Of a DNA stretch of 64,000 bases, positions 9,462-20,322 are shown one piece after another (positions within the stretch are counted from its first letter, which is position 1; the number at the start of each line of letters is the position of its first letter). The stretch covers positions 372,001 through 436,000 of the forward strand of contig NZ_JAKLUA010000006.1 of the NCBI RefSeq assembly GCF_022012435.1, in the 5' to 3' direction. The translations under genes were made by a program, and so were the position numbers. Origin of the DNA: Bradyrhizobium zhengyangense (lineage in GTDB: Bacteria > Pseudomonadota > Alphaproteobacteria > Rhizobiales > Xanthobacteraceae). The notes under the pieces were generated by a model, which saw nothing but the letters and a program-made list of their open reading frames with translations, was not told the DNA's origin and searched no databases.

Positions 9462-9977
9462 TCAGCGCGTCACGACCACCGTCGTGCCGACCGAGACGCG
9501 GCTATAGAGATCGGTGATGTCGTCGTTGAGCATGCGGATGCAGCCATAGGAAACGAAGCCGCCGACCGAGCCCGGCACATTGGTGCCGTGGATGGCATAT
9601 TCGCCACCGGCCAGCGTCATCGCCGCCACGCCCATCGGGTTGCGCGGCGAGCCGCCCGGGATCACGTCGGGAAGCTGCGGCTTGTCGCGCTTCACTTCGG
9701 CGGGCGGCGACCAGGCCGGGTTGCGATACTTGCCATCGATGCGGGTGGTGCCGGCCCACTGCTTGCCTGATTTGCCGACCCCGACGGGGTACCGCACGGC
9801 GTGGCCGTCATCGAGGATCAGATAGAGCCGACGCTCGTTGGTTTTGACCACGATGGTGCCGGGCGAATAATTGGCGACGTGCGTTCCAACCATCTCCGGC
9901 CGCGCCTCGGCCGCCGTCGACATCAGGGCCCCTGCCCCGACGGTGGCGGCCAGCGCCAGTGCAATCTTCATCGACAT
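9462..9977 (-). CDS. L,D-transpeptidase, YkuD family
   Basis: 171-aa exported cell-wall enzyme. The N-terminus MKIALALAATVGAGALMSTA, ending AEA, is a Sec signal peptide. The YkuD domain follows, with GGSPRNPMGVAAM, the conserved HGTN and the catalytic Cys in SYGCIRMLNDD. Such enzymes form 3-3 peptidoglycan cross-links or, in rhizobia and Brucella relatives, attach outer-membrane beta-barrel proteins to peptidoglycan; which applies here cannot be told. AGGGG lies 8 bases upstream of the ATG. It is a compact, single-domain member, and alphaproteobacteria usually carry many paralogs. Confidence 0.92.
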   Translation of the reverse strand: MSMKIALALAATVGAGALMSTAAEARPEMVGTHVANYSPGTIVVKTNERRLYLILDDGHAVRYPVGVGKSGKQWAGTTRIDGKYRNPAWSPPAEVKRDKPQLPDVIPGGSPRNPMGVAAMTLAGGEYAIHGTNVPGSVGGFVSYGCIRMLNDDITDLYSRVSVGTTVVVTR

Positions 9978-10403
9978 CGATTTTCCCCTCAGCCCAAAAC
10001 GGATCGTCCAAATTCACGCAAAACCGGCAATCGCTGCCTGCCCAGACATTCTTAACCGCGCTTGTTAACCGGACAGTTTCCACGCGCGACCGCAAAAGGC
10101 GAGCCAGCAGGGGGAAGAAAGGAAATGTTCGAAATAAAGTAAATGACCTGAAAACAACACTTGGCGGGAAAGATGCGGGCACGGCCGCTCGCCCGCTGAC
10201 AAGCGCGTGAGGGTGTGAACAGGGGTTGTTTTAGGCAACGTTGGCGCAGAAGCCGGTCTTGTGTCCCCGACGCGCTGCAGCGTGCAACGCTGCTGCGCAG
10301 AGCCGGGACCCAGAAAGCCGGAGGGTGCGTTGCGGATGGGTAGGCCCCGGCTCTGCAGCGCACCGCCAACAGAGGCGCTGCGCTGCGTCCGGGGCACGAG
10401 AGC
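9978..10403. other. 426-bp intergenic region, promoter side plus repeat
   Basis: No convincing gene. The left part (about 9978-10200) is less GC-rich, with AT-rich tracts near 10120-10160, and should hold the minus-strand promoter of the L,D-transpeptidase gene. The right part (about 10259-10401) is a nested palindromic repeat next to the acs stop codon. No riboswitch or small RNA was recognised. Confidence 0.5.
10259..10401. repeat. Nested palindromic intergenic repeat (family F)
   Basis: Outer arms TGTGTCCCCGACGC and GCGTCCGGGGCACGAG are imperfect inverted copies. Inside them GCAGAGCCGGGACC pairs with GGCCCCGGCTCTGC. The element ends two bases from the acs stop codon, so it would be the 3' end of the acs transcript. 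I recognise this as a repeat common in Bradyrhizobium intergenic DNA, which is recall and not a search. Confidence 0.65.
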
Positions 10404-12350
<1,947 letters not shown>

Positions 12351-12766
12351 GCTTCCCTTCCCTCCACATCCGGCAAGCCGAGCACAGCTGACTGGCGAGC
12401 CGACTTCATCATTGAACGATTATGCGTCGGGCTAACCGCCCGCGACAAGGATCACAAGCTGGACCTTCGGTGAGCGGCCGGCCATGCGGAAGATCAAGCT
12501 GCAAAGGCCTGATGTCGCAAATCTGAAACAGGCCGGGGCAGCGGTGTTTGGCTCTTTACCCAAATCCCGGGAAGAGGCTCGTGCAGGGCGCCCATGCGCC
12601 GCAGGAGGTATTTAGCAACCTCTTGTCACTGATTCGGGACTCGCAATGCTGTTCGGAACACCCTAAGTGGCTAACCCGGGTCCCAAGAGACCCTCCAGGC
12701 GACGCTTGGAACAAAAATCAGAACAGCGGCATTGAACGGTAACAGACAGGGCCAAGGCATAAGACT
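12351..12766. promoter_or_regulatory. 416-bp divergent intergenic region (acs / topoisomerase IB)
   Basis: Shared upstream region of two divergent genes. I see no conserved gene, tRNA or clear riboswitch. A 64-codon TTG-started frame at 12548 has no ribosome binding site and no recognisable product. Promoters of both genes should be here, but no confident -35/-10 pair was found. Confidence 0.5.
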
Positions 12767-13936
12767 ATGATGGATCAGCAGAATCTCGGGACGATGCGGC
12801 CTGCCGCGGCGGATCCTGCTGCCATTGCGCTGGCCAAAGCCCTCGGACAATGGCCGAAACCGGCAGGTTCCACCCGTCCCAGCCCCAAGAAAGTGTTCGA
12901 TCAGGCGTCCCTGGCGACGGTCGAGGCCCTTGCGAAGGAGCTGGGCCTGCGGCTCGGCGATCAGAACGAGCTGACCATCCGCCGTATCCGCCGCGGCAAG
13001 GGCTATTCATTCGTCCGCCCCAACGGCGCCCATATCCGCGACGCCCGCACCATCCGCCGGCTGCACGCCATGGCGGTGCCGCCCGCCTATCGTGAGGTGC
13101 GCTACTCGGCCGATCCGAGCTCGCATCTTCAGGCCGTGGGCCGCGATGCCGCCGGCCGGCTGCAATATCGCTATCACGCCGATTGGGAGAAGGTCCGCGA
13201 GCACCGCAAGGCGCATCGCCTGGAAAAGCTCGTCGGTGCGCTGCCAAAGATCCGGCGGAAGGTCTCGGCGTTCCTGTCGGGCGAGGAGCCGACGCGCGAA
13301 TTCGCGCTCTCGGCCGTGATCGAGTTGATCGCGCGCACGGCGATCCGTCCCGGCAATGAATCCTATGCACGTCTCAACGGCACGCGCGGTGCCACCACGC
13401 TGCTGAAGTCCAATGTCACGCTGGAAGACGACTGCTTCGTGCTGACCTTCAAGGCGAAGGGCGGCAAGGCCGTGCGCAAGGAGTGCGATGCGGCCAAGCT
13501 GGTGCGCGCTATCGGCATTTTGCAGGGTGTTCCCGGCAAGCGCATGTTCCAGTATCGCGACGCCTACGGCATCGTGCGCGCCGTCAGCACGACCCAGGTG
13601 AACGCGTTCCTCCGCGAGATTGCCGGCATCAAGATCTCGCTGAAGGATTTCCGCACGCTGATGGCGTCCGCCGTCGTGGTGGAATCGCTGTCGCGGATCA
13701 CGCCGGCGACCAGCCAGCGCGGCCGCAAGAAGCAGGTGCTGGACGCGATCCGCGCCGCGGCCGACAAGCTCTCCAACACGCCGGCGATCTGCCGTAAGAG
13801 CTACGTCCACGATACCATCGTCACTGCGTTCGAGGACGGCATTTTGGAGCGCTTCGCGGCGACCATGAAGGGCCAGCGCTCGCAGGCAAGGCGCGAGCAG
13901 CTGCTGGCGCAGGTGGTGGCGACCGCGGCGGTGTAA
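12767..13936 (+). CDS. DNA topoisomerase IB (poxvirus-like bacterial type)
   Basis: 389-aa enzyme that relaxes DNA supercoils by a transient 3'-phosphotyrosine nick. N-terminal DNA-binding domain of about residues 40-110 (LTIRRIRRGKGYSFVRPNG, VPPAYREV). The catalytic domain has TAIRPGNESYA, GATTLL, KDFRTLMAS with its conserved Arg, and the active-site Tyr near residue 346 in CRKSYVHDTIV. Many relatives read SYxHP here; this one has Asp after the His. The first of two adjacent ATGs is used. It is convergent with the SRPBCC gene, with only 12 bp between stops. No ku or ligD gene is near. Confidence 0.93.
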   Translation: MMDQQNLGTMRPAAADPAAIALAKALGQWPKPAGSTRPSPKKVFDQASLATVEALAKELGLRLGDQNELTIRRIRRGKGYSFVRPNGAHIRDARTIRRLHAMAVPPAYREVRYSADPSSHLQAVGRDAAGRLQYRYHADWEKVREHRKAHRLEKLVGALPKIRRKVSAFLSGEEPTREFALSAVIELIARTAIRPGNESYARLNGTRGATTLLKSNVTLEDDCFVLTFKAKGGKAVRKECDAAKLVRAIGILQGVPGKRMFQYRDAYGIVRAVSTTQVNAFLREIAGIKISLKDFRTLMASAVVVESLSRITPATSQRGRKKQVLDAIRAAADKLSNTPAICRKSYVHDTIVTAFEDGILERFAATMKGQRSQARREQLLAQVVATAAV

Positions 13937-13948
13937 CCCGCCGCATCG

Positions 13949-14404
13949 CTACATATTGTCTGAAAGACCCCTGTCCGGACCAGGATCGCGGCCTGCGGCG
14001 GCGCTCGTGAGCCGGCTCAGATAATGCGCCCAGCCTTTGGCGTGCGCGGCCATCTGTTCCTCCGTCGGCAGTCCGCTATGCGTCATGCGCATCAACGTGC
14101 CTCCGTCGCGTTCGATCAGGTCGATCTCGATCAGGCTCGAGCCGGGCGGCACTTCCTGACCGCCCTCCCAGCCGAACGTATAAGCCAGGCGATGCACCGG
14201 CACGACCTCACGGAAAGCGCCGCGGGCGACACTGCCGCGTGGACCGATACCCTTGAGCAAATAGAGCCCGCCGGGATGCGGCTCGGTGGTCGCATCCGAT
14301 CCCATCCAGCTCAGGATTTTCTCAGGGTCGGTCAAATAGGCGAACACGGTGGCGCGCGGGGCGGCGATCTGGGTCTCGCGACGCAATACGAATGGCTCGG
14401 TCAT
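13949..14404 (-). CDS. SRPBCC domain protein (Aha1/START-like)
   Basis: 151-aa single-domain protein of the AHSA1/CalC branch of the SRPBCC fold. It starts with RRETQIAAPRATVFAYLTDP, has the middle GGLYLLKGIGPRGSVARG, and the late part SLIEIDLIERDGGTLMRMTHSGLP typical of the family, followed by a helix with GWAHYLSRL. Members bind hydrophobic ligands in a deep pocket; no ligand or reaction can be named. It is divergent from the cyclase gene beginning at 14505. No signal peptide. Confidence 0.85.
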   Translation of the reverse strand: MTEPFVLRRETQIAAPRATVFAYLTDPEKILSWMGSDATTEPHPGGLYLLKGIGPRGSVARGAFREVVPVHRLAYTFGWEGGQEVPPGSSLIEIDLIERDGGTLMRMTHSGLPTEEQMAAHAKGWAHYLSRLTSAAAGRDPGPDRGLSDNM

Positions 14405-14504
14405 CGGCGATCATCCCTGGGGTTCATGGGCAGATGGCGGCACCAAAGCGGCTCGTCAAGGATTGCCCGTGACAAAGGCGGCTCTCCTTCGCCATCATCG
14501 GATC

Positions 14505-15596
14505 ATGCAACTCTCCCCGACCCTCGCCTGGCTTGTCGATGCCGCCTCAGACAGTGCCGGCGCCGATCGCCTGCTTGCGGAACTCGGTGCGCATCTGCTC
14601 GCCGATGGCGTGCCGCTTGCGGCAGGCGCGCTAACCCTGGAGGTGCCCCACCCGCTGATCGCAAAGCGGACATGGCTGTGGCGTGCGGACAATGGCCGGG
14701 TGATCGAGGCGCTCGGCTTTGCGCCAGGCGGGCTGGCGCCCGATTTGCCTGACGATAGCGGTCGCCGCTGGTTGCGCGGCTTCGCTGATGGCAACGTGCA
14801 CGAGGATGTAGTCGGGCGCGATGGGCCGCTGCTCGGCTGGATCGGGCCGCGTCCGTTCACACCAGACGACATCGAGCAACTGCGCCAGGCCGCACGCTTT
14901 GCAGCGACACCGCTCGCCGCGCTCGCGGCGCGCGCCACGTTGCGGGCGACACTGGAGGCCTATCTCGGCAAGCGCAGCGCCGAGCGAGTGCTGGCGGCAC
15001 CCCTGCGGCGCGACCTCGGTGAGACCATTCAGGCAGCGCTGCTCTATGCCGACCTGCGCGGCTTCACCACCTTGTCGGAAACCAGTCCGCCGGCTGACAT
15101 CATCGCAGCACTCGACGCCTGGTTCGATCGCATCGCCGGTGCTGTTCATGCCTTCGGCGGTGAGGTGCTGAAATTCATCGGCGACGGCGTGCTGGCGATC
15201 TTTCCGGTGGTCGAGGGGTCGCCGCGTCGTGCTTGCGAGGCAGCTCTCCGCGCCGCAGGCGCAGCTGAAGCCGGGATGGCGTATCTAAACGCCGAGCGCG
15301 CTGCACAAGGATTGCCGCCGCTGGCGTTCGGTGCCGCGCTCCATCTCGGCGAGATGCTCTGGGGCAATATCGGCGCCGCTAATCGGCTCGACTTCACCGC
15401 GATCGGCCCCGCCGTCAATCTCGCCAGCCGGCTCGAAGGCCTATGCAAGCCCCTCGGCAGGACCGTGCTGGTGTCCGGCGCGCTCGCGGCAGAGACAGAC
15501 ATGCCCCTGGTCGCACTCGGACTGCACAAGCTGCGCGGCATTGCCTCGCCCTGCGAGGTCCTCACGCTGCCGGAGGCGCCGGGACCAGCGTCTTAG
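14505..15596 (+). CDS. Class III adenylate/guanylate cyclase domain protein
   Basis: 363 aa. The first 170 or so residues form an unrecognised cytoplasmic sensory part with no membrane helix. The cyclase domain follows: ALLYADLRGFTTLSE with the first metal-binding Asp, LKFIGDGVLAIFP with the second, and TAIGPAVNLASRLEGL with the transition-state Asn and Arg. All catalytic residues look present, so it should make cAMP (or cGMP). The frame extends upstream to 14349, but ATG 14505 fits best because the extension overlaps the SRPBCC start. Its stop lies 3 bp from the stop of the convergent EVE gene. Confidence 0.88.
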   Translation: MQLSPTLAWLVDAASDSAGADRLLAELGAHLLADGVPLAAGALTLEVPHPLIAKRTWLWRADNGRVIEALGFAPGGLAPDLPDDSGRRWLRGFADGNVHEDVVGRDGPLLGWIGPRPFTPDDIEQLRQAARFAATPLAALAARATLRATLEAYLGKRSAERVLAAPLRRDLGETIQAALLYADLRGFTTLSETSPPADIIAALDAWFDRIAGAVHAFGGEVLKFIGDGVLAIFPVVEGSPRRACEAALRAAGAAEAGMAYLNAERAAQGLPPLAFGAALHLGEMLWGNIGAANRLDFTAIGPAVNLASRLEGLCKPLGRTVLVSGALAAETDMPLVALGLHKLRGIASPCEVLTLPEAPGPAS

Positions 15597-15599
15597 CGC

Positions 15600-16019
15600 C
15601 TAGATCCCGCCCATCTTGCAGACGAGCTTCCACTCCTCCGCGGTCACCGGCTGAACCGACAGGCGTGAATATTTCACCAGTGCCATGTCGGCGAGCTTCT
15701 TCTCGGCCTTGATGGCCACCATCGTCACTGGCGTCTTCAAGGGCTTATCGGCCTTGATGTCGACGCAGACGAACTTTTCAGTCTTGTCGGTCGGATCCGG
15801 ATAGGCCTCCTTGATAACCTCCGCGATGCCGACGATCTCCTTGCCTTCGTTGGAATGGTAGAAGAACGCCTTGTCTCCCTTCTTCATGGCGACGAGGTTT
15901 TGGCGCGCGGTGTAGTTACGCACGCCGGTCCAGGCTTCGCCCTTGGCGCCCTTTGCGACCTGCTGGTCCCAGGACCACACCGACGGTTCGGATTTCACCA
16001 GCCAGTACGCCATGTTCAT
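15600..16019 (-). CDS. EVE domain-containing protein
   Basis: 139-aa small protein with the EVE fold, related to PUA/YTH modules that bind modified bases in nucleic acids. The characteristic start YWLVKSEPSVWSWDQ and the later GVRNYTARQNLVAMKKGDKAFFYHSNEGKE pattern (shown by its parts GVRNYTARQN and FFYHSN) are clear. The ATG overlaps the gpsA stop by 4 bases, so it should be translationally coupled and is the last gene of a tsaD-gpsA-EVE operon; ATG 16013 is a possible alternative. Target unknown; a role in sensing modified tRNA or DNA would be inference. Confidence 0.9.
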   Translation of the reverse strand: MNMAYWLVKSEPSVWSWDQQVAKGAKGEAWTGVRNYTARQNLVAMKKGDKAFFYHSNEGKEIVGIAEVIKEAYPDPTDKTEKFVCVDIKADKPLKTPVTMVAIKAEKKLADMALVKYSRLSVQPVTAEEWKLVCKMGGI

Positions 16020-16996
16020 TCCTCTGCCTTGAAGGGGCGGGTCAAGAGCCCGGAGATCGCTGCGTCGATCGTGCTTCGGCCGGCCAGGATCGAAGCGACC
16101 GCTTCTGATACCGGCATCTCGATGCCTTGCGAGGCTGCGAGTTCGATCAGCACCGGCGCGGTGAACTCGCCCTCGGCCAGCTTGCCGGCAGGTGGCTGCT
16201 CGCCACGGCCGAGCGCGAGCCCGAGCGCGAAATTGCGCGATTGCGGGCTCGAGCAGGTCAAGATCAGATCGCCGAGACCGGACAGGCCGGTGAGCGTCTC
16301 GCTGCGCGCGCCGAGCGCGCGGCCGAGGCGTGTCAGCTCGGCGAAGCCGCGGGTGGTGAGCGCAGCCTGCGCGGAAGCACCGAGCTTCCGCCCGACCGCA
16401 ATTCCGACCGCAATCGCCAGCACGTTCTTGGCCGCGCCGCCGATCTCGACGCCGCGGATGTCGGTGGAGTGATAGGGACGGAATGTCGGGGAGCCCAGCG
16501 CCTGCACAAGTCCGCTCGCGAGCGCATCATCTCTGGCCGCGAGTGTCACGGCCGTCGGCAATCCGCGTGCGACGTCGTCGGCAAAGCTCGGACCCGACAG
16601 GATCGCAGGCTGCGCGCGGGGCGCGGCTTCTGCGATCACATCGGTCATGAATCTGTGAGTGCCGTGCTCGATGCCCTTGGCGCAGGCGATGATGGGCACG
16701 GGCGTCGTGAGGTGCGAGGCCAGCATGTTGACCACGCCGCGCAGATGCTGCGCCGGCGTCGCGATCAGCAGCATCTTCGCGCGCGACGCCGCCGCAAGAT
16801 CGCTTGTCACCACGATGTCAGATGCCAGACGCACGCCCGGCAGCCGCGGATTGTCGCGGGTCGATTGGATGCGCGCGGCGTGCTCGGCGTTGCGCGCCCA
16901 CAGCGTCACGTTCCGTCCGGCGCGCGCGGCCACCGTCGCCAGCGCCGTGCCCCAGGCCCCGGCACCGATCACCGCGACGGAGCGGAACGCAGTCAT
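16016..16996 (-). CDS. gpsA: NAD(P)+-dependent glycerol-3-phosphate dehydrogenase
   Basis: Reduces dihydroxyacetone phosphate to sn-glycerol 3-phosphate, the backbone of phospholipids; cytoplasmic, 326 aa. The Rossmann motif GAGAWGTALATVAARAG is at residue 11 onward. CAKGIEHGT, GPSFADDVARGLPTAVT and the catalytic Lys region GGAAKNVLAIAVGI follow in the usual order. The ATG lies 2 bp after the tsaD stop and the stop overlaps the EVE start, so all three are one transcript. The tsaD-gpsA pairing is common in alphaproteobacteria. Confidence 0.97.
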   Translation of the reverse strand: MTAFRSVAVIGAGAWGTALATVAARAGRNVTLWARNAEHAARIQSTRDNPRLPGVRLASDIVVTSDLAAASRAKMLLIATPAQHLRGVVNMLASHLTTPVPIIACAKGIEHGTHRFMTDVIAEAAPRAQPAILSGPSFADDVARGLPTAVTLAARDDALASGLVQALGSPTFRPYHSTDIRGVEIGGAAKNVLAIAVGIAVGRKLGASAQAALTTRGFAELTRLGRALGARSETLTGLSGLGDLILTCSSPQSRNFALGLALGRGEQPPAGKLAEGEFTAPVLIELAASQGIEMPVSEAVASILAGRSTIDAAISGLLTRPFKAEE

Positions 16997-16998
16997 GG

Positions 16999-18072
16999 TC
17001 AGTACCCCGCCCGCGTCTTGCCGTAGCCATCAGGCGCCGTGGCGTTGGCATCGAGCAGCCATCGCGCGCGCGGCTGCGCCTCCAGCGTATCGGTGATACC
17101 GAGGGCGAGGCGTTCGGCGCCGGCCCATGCGATCATCGCGCCATTGTCGGTGCAGAGCGCGGGCGGCGGCATGATCAGCCGCGTTCCAGCTTGCCGCGCG
17201 ACATCAAACAGCGCGCCGCGGATCGCCTGATTGGCGGCGACACCGCCGGCCGCGACCAGTGCGCGCGGCGCGCCGAACTGTTCGCGGAATAGTTTCAAGC
17301 CAACGTTCAAACGATCGGCCGTCGAGTCCAGCACCGCAGCCTGAAAGCTCGCGCAGAGATCGCTGATATCCTGCGGCGTGATCTCGGTGAGCCGGCTCGC
17401 CTCGGTGCGCACGGCCGTCTTCAATCCCGATAGCGAGAAATTGGCATCGGGACGATTCTGCATCGGTCGCGGGAAAGCGAAGCGCGTGGCATCGCCATTC
17501 GCGGCGGCGCGCTCGACCTCGGGGCCGCCGGGATAGGGCAGGCCCAGCATCTTCGCGACCTTGTCAAAGGCCTCGCCGATCGCGTCGTCGACCGTGGTGC
17601 CGAGCCGCACATATTGGCCGACGCCGGTGACCGCGACGATCTGGGTGTGGCCGCCGGAGGCGAGGAACAGGCAATAAGGAAATTCGACGCCGTCGGTCAG
17701 GCGCGGCGTCAGCGCGTGCGCCTCGAGATGATTGACCGCGATCAGCGGCGTGTCGTGCACCATCGCAATCGCCTTTGCGGTGGTGAGCCCGACGATGACG
17801 CCGCCGATCAGGCCCGGCCCTGCAGCGGCCGCGACACCGTCGAGCTGGGCGAAGCCGATGCCGGCATCGGTCATGGCGCGATCGATGATGCCGTCGAGCA
17901 GGTCGACATGGGCACGCGCCGCGATCTCCGGCACGACGCCGCCGAAGCGGGCATGTTCCTCGACTTGCGATCGCACGACATTGGACAGGATCCTGCCGCT
18001 GCCGTCAGGCGCGCGCTCGATCACGGCCGCCGCGGTCTCGTCGCAGGTGGTCTCGATACCCAGTACCAGCAT
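16999..18072 (-). CDS. tsaD: tRNA N6-threonylcarbamoyladenosine transferase TsaD
   Basis: Transfers the threonylcarbamoyl group to A37 of tRNAs reading ANN codons, working with TsaB and TsaE. 357 aa, ASKHA fold. Motifs are MLVLGIETTCDETAAAV at the start, the metal-binding NHLEAHALT, ASGGHTQI and LVAAGGVAANQAIR. The frame opens with TTG at 18090; the ATG at 18072 gives the standard family start and is chosen. First gene of the operon with gpsA and EVE, divergent from hemD, with about 150 bp between. Confidence 0.97.
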   Translation of the reverse strand: MLVLGIETTCDETAAAVIERAPDGSGRILSNVVRSQVEEHARFGGVVPEIAARAHVDLLDGIIDRAMTDAGIGFAQLDGVAAAAGPGLIGGVIVGLTTAKAIAMVHDTPLIAVNHLEAHALTPRLTDGVEFPYCLFLASGGHTQIVAVTGVGQYVRLGTTVDDAIGEAFDKVAKMLGLPYPGGPEVERAAANGDATRFAFPRPMQNRPDANFSLSGLKTAVRTEASRLTEITPQDISDLCASFQAAVLDSTADRLNVGLKLFREQFGAPRALVAAGGVAANQAIRGALFDVARQAGTRLIMPPPALCTDNGAMIAWAGAERLALGITDTLEAQPRARWLLDANATAPDGYGKTRAGY

Positions 18073-18223
18073 TGGCGAATTGTTATCCAATTTGCGCCCT
18101 TGCGCTCATCCGCAAAGCAGAGTTCTGCTAACGCGGTAGCATTCCGGGGTTGGCTTATGCAATCGTCACGCGCTGCCATCCCGCGCGAATGCATCACCGC
18201 CAAATGGTTCGGGAACAGCAGCG

Positions 18224-18970
18224 ATGTCCATTCTTGTCACACGGCCGCATCCCGACAATGTGGCGACGGCGGAGAATCTGCGCGCGCGGGGACATGTGGT
18301 GCTGCTCGCGCCGTCGCTCAAGTTCGAGCCGGTCGCTTTCCATGACGAGAGCGAGGCCGGCTACGGCGCCATCATCGTCACATCGGCCAATGCGATCCGT
18401 GCCGTCGCGCCGCAATTGCGCGACCTTGGACTCGTCGAGCTGCCGCTATTCGCGGTCGGCGAGCACACGGCTGCCGTGGCGAGCGAATTCGGCTTCACGG
18501 ATGTGATCGTCGCCGGCGGCGATGCCGCATCCTTGCGCGACAAGGTGATGCAGGGTGTGCGTGACAAGGTGCTGAAGAAGAAGAGCACGCTGCTCTATCT
18601 TGCGGGAGCGGATCTGTCGCGAGATCTCGGCGGCGAGCTCGGCGCAGAAGGGTTTAACGTGGTCACGCTGACGACCTATCGCATGGCTCCGGTCAAGATT
18701 CTGCCGCGCGAGGTCTGCGAAGGTTTCGCCGCACATGGCATCGAGGCGGTGCTGCATTACTCCAGGCGCAGCGCACGGGCCTTCCTGGACGCGGCCCGGG
18801 ACGAGGGTGTCGAAATTTCGGCGCTGGCGGTCCCGCAATGCTGCCTGTCCGAGACGGTCGCAAGCGTGCTGCGCGATGCCGGTGCGTCGCGGGTCCTGGT
18901 CGCCGCGACCCCGGACGAAAATGCCCTATTCGACGCCTTGGAGCGTGCTTTGCGGACCCGTTTGGCGTAA
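18224..18970 (+). CDS. hemD: Uroporphyrinogen-III synthase
   Basis: Closes and inverts ring D of hydroxymethylbilane to make uroporphyrinogen III for heme and related tetrapyrroles. 248 aa in two similar lobes. The recognisable pieces are the start SILVTRPHPDNVATAENL, IIVTSANAIRAVAP, LPLFAVGEHTAAVASEFGF and the C-terminal VLHYSRRSARAFLDAA. The family is weakly conserved, but the mitofilin-like protein and HemY follow on the same strand as usual. In many relatives hemC sits between tsaD and hemD; here only about 150 bp separates them and hemC is absent from the window. Confidence 0.92.
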   Translation: MSILVTRPHPDNVATAENLRARGHVVLLAPSLKFEPVAFHDESEAGYGAIIVTSANAIRAVAPQLRDLGLVELPLFAVGEHTAAVASEFGFTDVIVAGGDAASLRDKVMQGVRDKVLKKKSTLLYLAGADLSRDLGGELGAEGFNVVTLTTYRMAPVKILPREVCEGFAAHGIEAVLHYSRRSARAFLDAARDEGVEISALAVPQCCLSETVASVLRDAGASRVLVAATPDENALFDALERALRTRLA

Positions 18971-19048
18971 GAGGACGGGCCGAATCCGACGCAATCGGGC
19001 TCGGCCCAAGGATTTGCGCAAGGTATGCAAGTGTGAGGAACCGTCACG

Positions 19049-20287
19049 ATGGCCGACGACAAGCCTGAAGACGCAGGCAAGCCTGAAGACGGAGGAATGC
19101 CTCCCGAGTCCGGCCGTGCCAAGCGCACCCCACCGACCATCGACCTCGAGGCGACCGAAGTCTCCACGCAGCCCCAGGATGTGGCGGTCGAGCCGGAGGC
19201 GGCGCCATCGGTCGAGCAGACCAACGCCGGGCAGGCCAGTGCCGAGGACGCCAAGGTCGAAACCACCAAGGCGGAGCCGGAGCGCGATGAGGCTCAGCCC
19301 GCGGCTGCGTCGGCCGCCATTTCTCCCTGGGTCATCGCGCCATTTTCCGGCGCCGTTGCAGCCGCGGTCGTGATTGCGGTCGGCTGGGTGCTGGGCTGGC
19401 CCGCGGTGCAGGCGCCACCGGCCGCGCCGCAGGTGACGAGTGCGACGGTCGATGCGCTGAGCGGACGTGTCGCCGCGGTCGAAGCCAAGGCGGGCAAGCC
19501 CGCTGCCGATCCGGCTGTTGTCGCGCGGCTCGATGCGCTGGAAAAATCCGTCGGCACCTTGCGCGGCGACATCGCCAATTTGCGCGCGCAGTCCGACAAG
19601 ACCGCGAGCGCATTGAACGATGCCAAATCCACGCCGCGCGATACGACAGCTTCGTCCGGCCTCGCCGCTCTCGACGCGCGCATTTCCCAGCTCGAGCGCG
19701 CCAGCACGACTGCCCGCGCCGAGCTCGCGCAGCAGGGCGAAAAGATCGCCGACGCGAAGGTGATGGACGACCAGCCTTTGCGCCATGTGGTTGCCGCCAC
19801 GCTGCTCGACGTCGCCGTTCGACATAACGATCCCTATGAGGCGCAGCTCAAGGCTGCTCGGTCGTTTGCGGCGAAGCCTGACGTGCTGAAGCCCCTCGAT
19901 GCTTTTGCCGCGTCGGGCATTCCGACGCCGGTCGCGCTGACCCGCGAGCTCCTCAACATCGTGCCGAAGCTGTCGCCGCCGCCTGAGGCGCCAGCCGCTG
20001 GTGCCGGCATCGTCGAGCGTCTTCAGGCGGGCGCGTCGAAGCTCGTTCGCATCGAGCGCACCGACGGGGTCGGCAACGACCGCGGCGCTGTCGTTGCGCG
20101 GGTCACGGCGGCCGCGCTGCGCAATGATTTCGCCGAGGCGCGCCGCGAATTGAAGGCACTGCCCGAAGCCGATCGCGCGCCGGCGCAGGCCTGGCTCGAC
20201 AAGGCCGACGCCCGCGACGCCGCGCTCGCGGCCTCCCGCAAATTCGCCGACGACGCTCTGGCTGGTCTCACCAAGCCTGCTCAATAA
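19049..20287 (+). CDS. Mitofilin-like membrane protein (COG4223)
   Basis: 412-aa bacterial relative of mitochondrial mitofilin (Mic60). Residues 1-85 are an acidic, Ala/Glu/Pro-rich cytoplasmic tail with short repeats such as DKPEDAGKPEDGGMPPES. One membrane helix follows (about 91-115, ISPWVIAPFSGAVAAAVVIA), then a predicted coiled coil (about 130-240) and a helical C-terminal mitofilin domain. In alphaproteobacteria related proteins help shape the inner membrane, including intracytoplasmic membranes. Placement between hemD and hemY is conserved. GTGAGGA precedes the ATG. Probably cotranscribed with hemD, 78 bp upstream. Confidence 0.88.
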   Translation: MADDKPEDAGKPEDGGMPPESGRAKRTPPTIDLEATEVSTQPQDVAVEPEAAPSVEQTNAGQASAEDAKVETTKAEPERDEAQPAAASAAISPWVIAPFSGAVAAAVVIAVGWVLGWPAVQAPPAAPQVTSATVDALSGRVAAVEAKAGKPAADPAVVARLDALEKSVGTLRGDIANLRAQSDKTASALNDAKSTPRDTTASSGLAALDARISQLERASTTARAELAQQGEKIADAKVMDDQPLRHVVAATLLDVAVRHNDPYEAQLKAARSFAAKPDVLKPLDAFAASGIPTPVALTRELLNIVPKLSPPPEAPAAGAGIVERLQAGASKLVRIERTDGVGNDRGAVVARVTAAALRNDFAEARRELKALPEADRAPAQAWLDKADARDAALAASRKFADDALAGLTKPAQ

Positions 20288-20322
20288 GACTCGCGCAACA
20301 CTCCGCGCGTATAGGGATAGAA

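Noticed and set aside
12548..12742. 64-codon frame between acs and topoisomerase IB
   Set aside because: TTG start, no ribosome binding site, no recognisable sequence; treated as intergenic.
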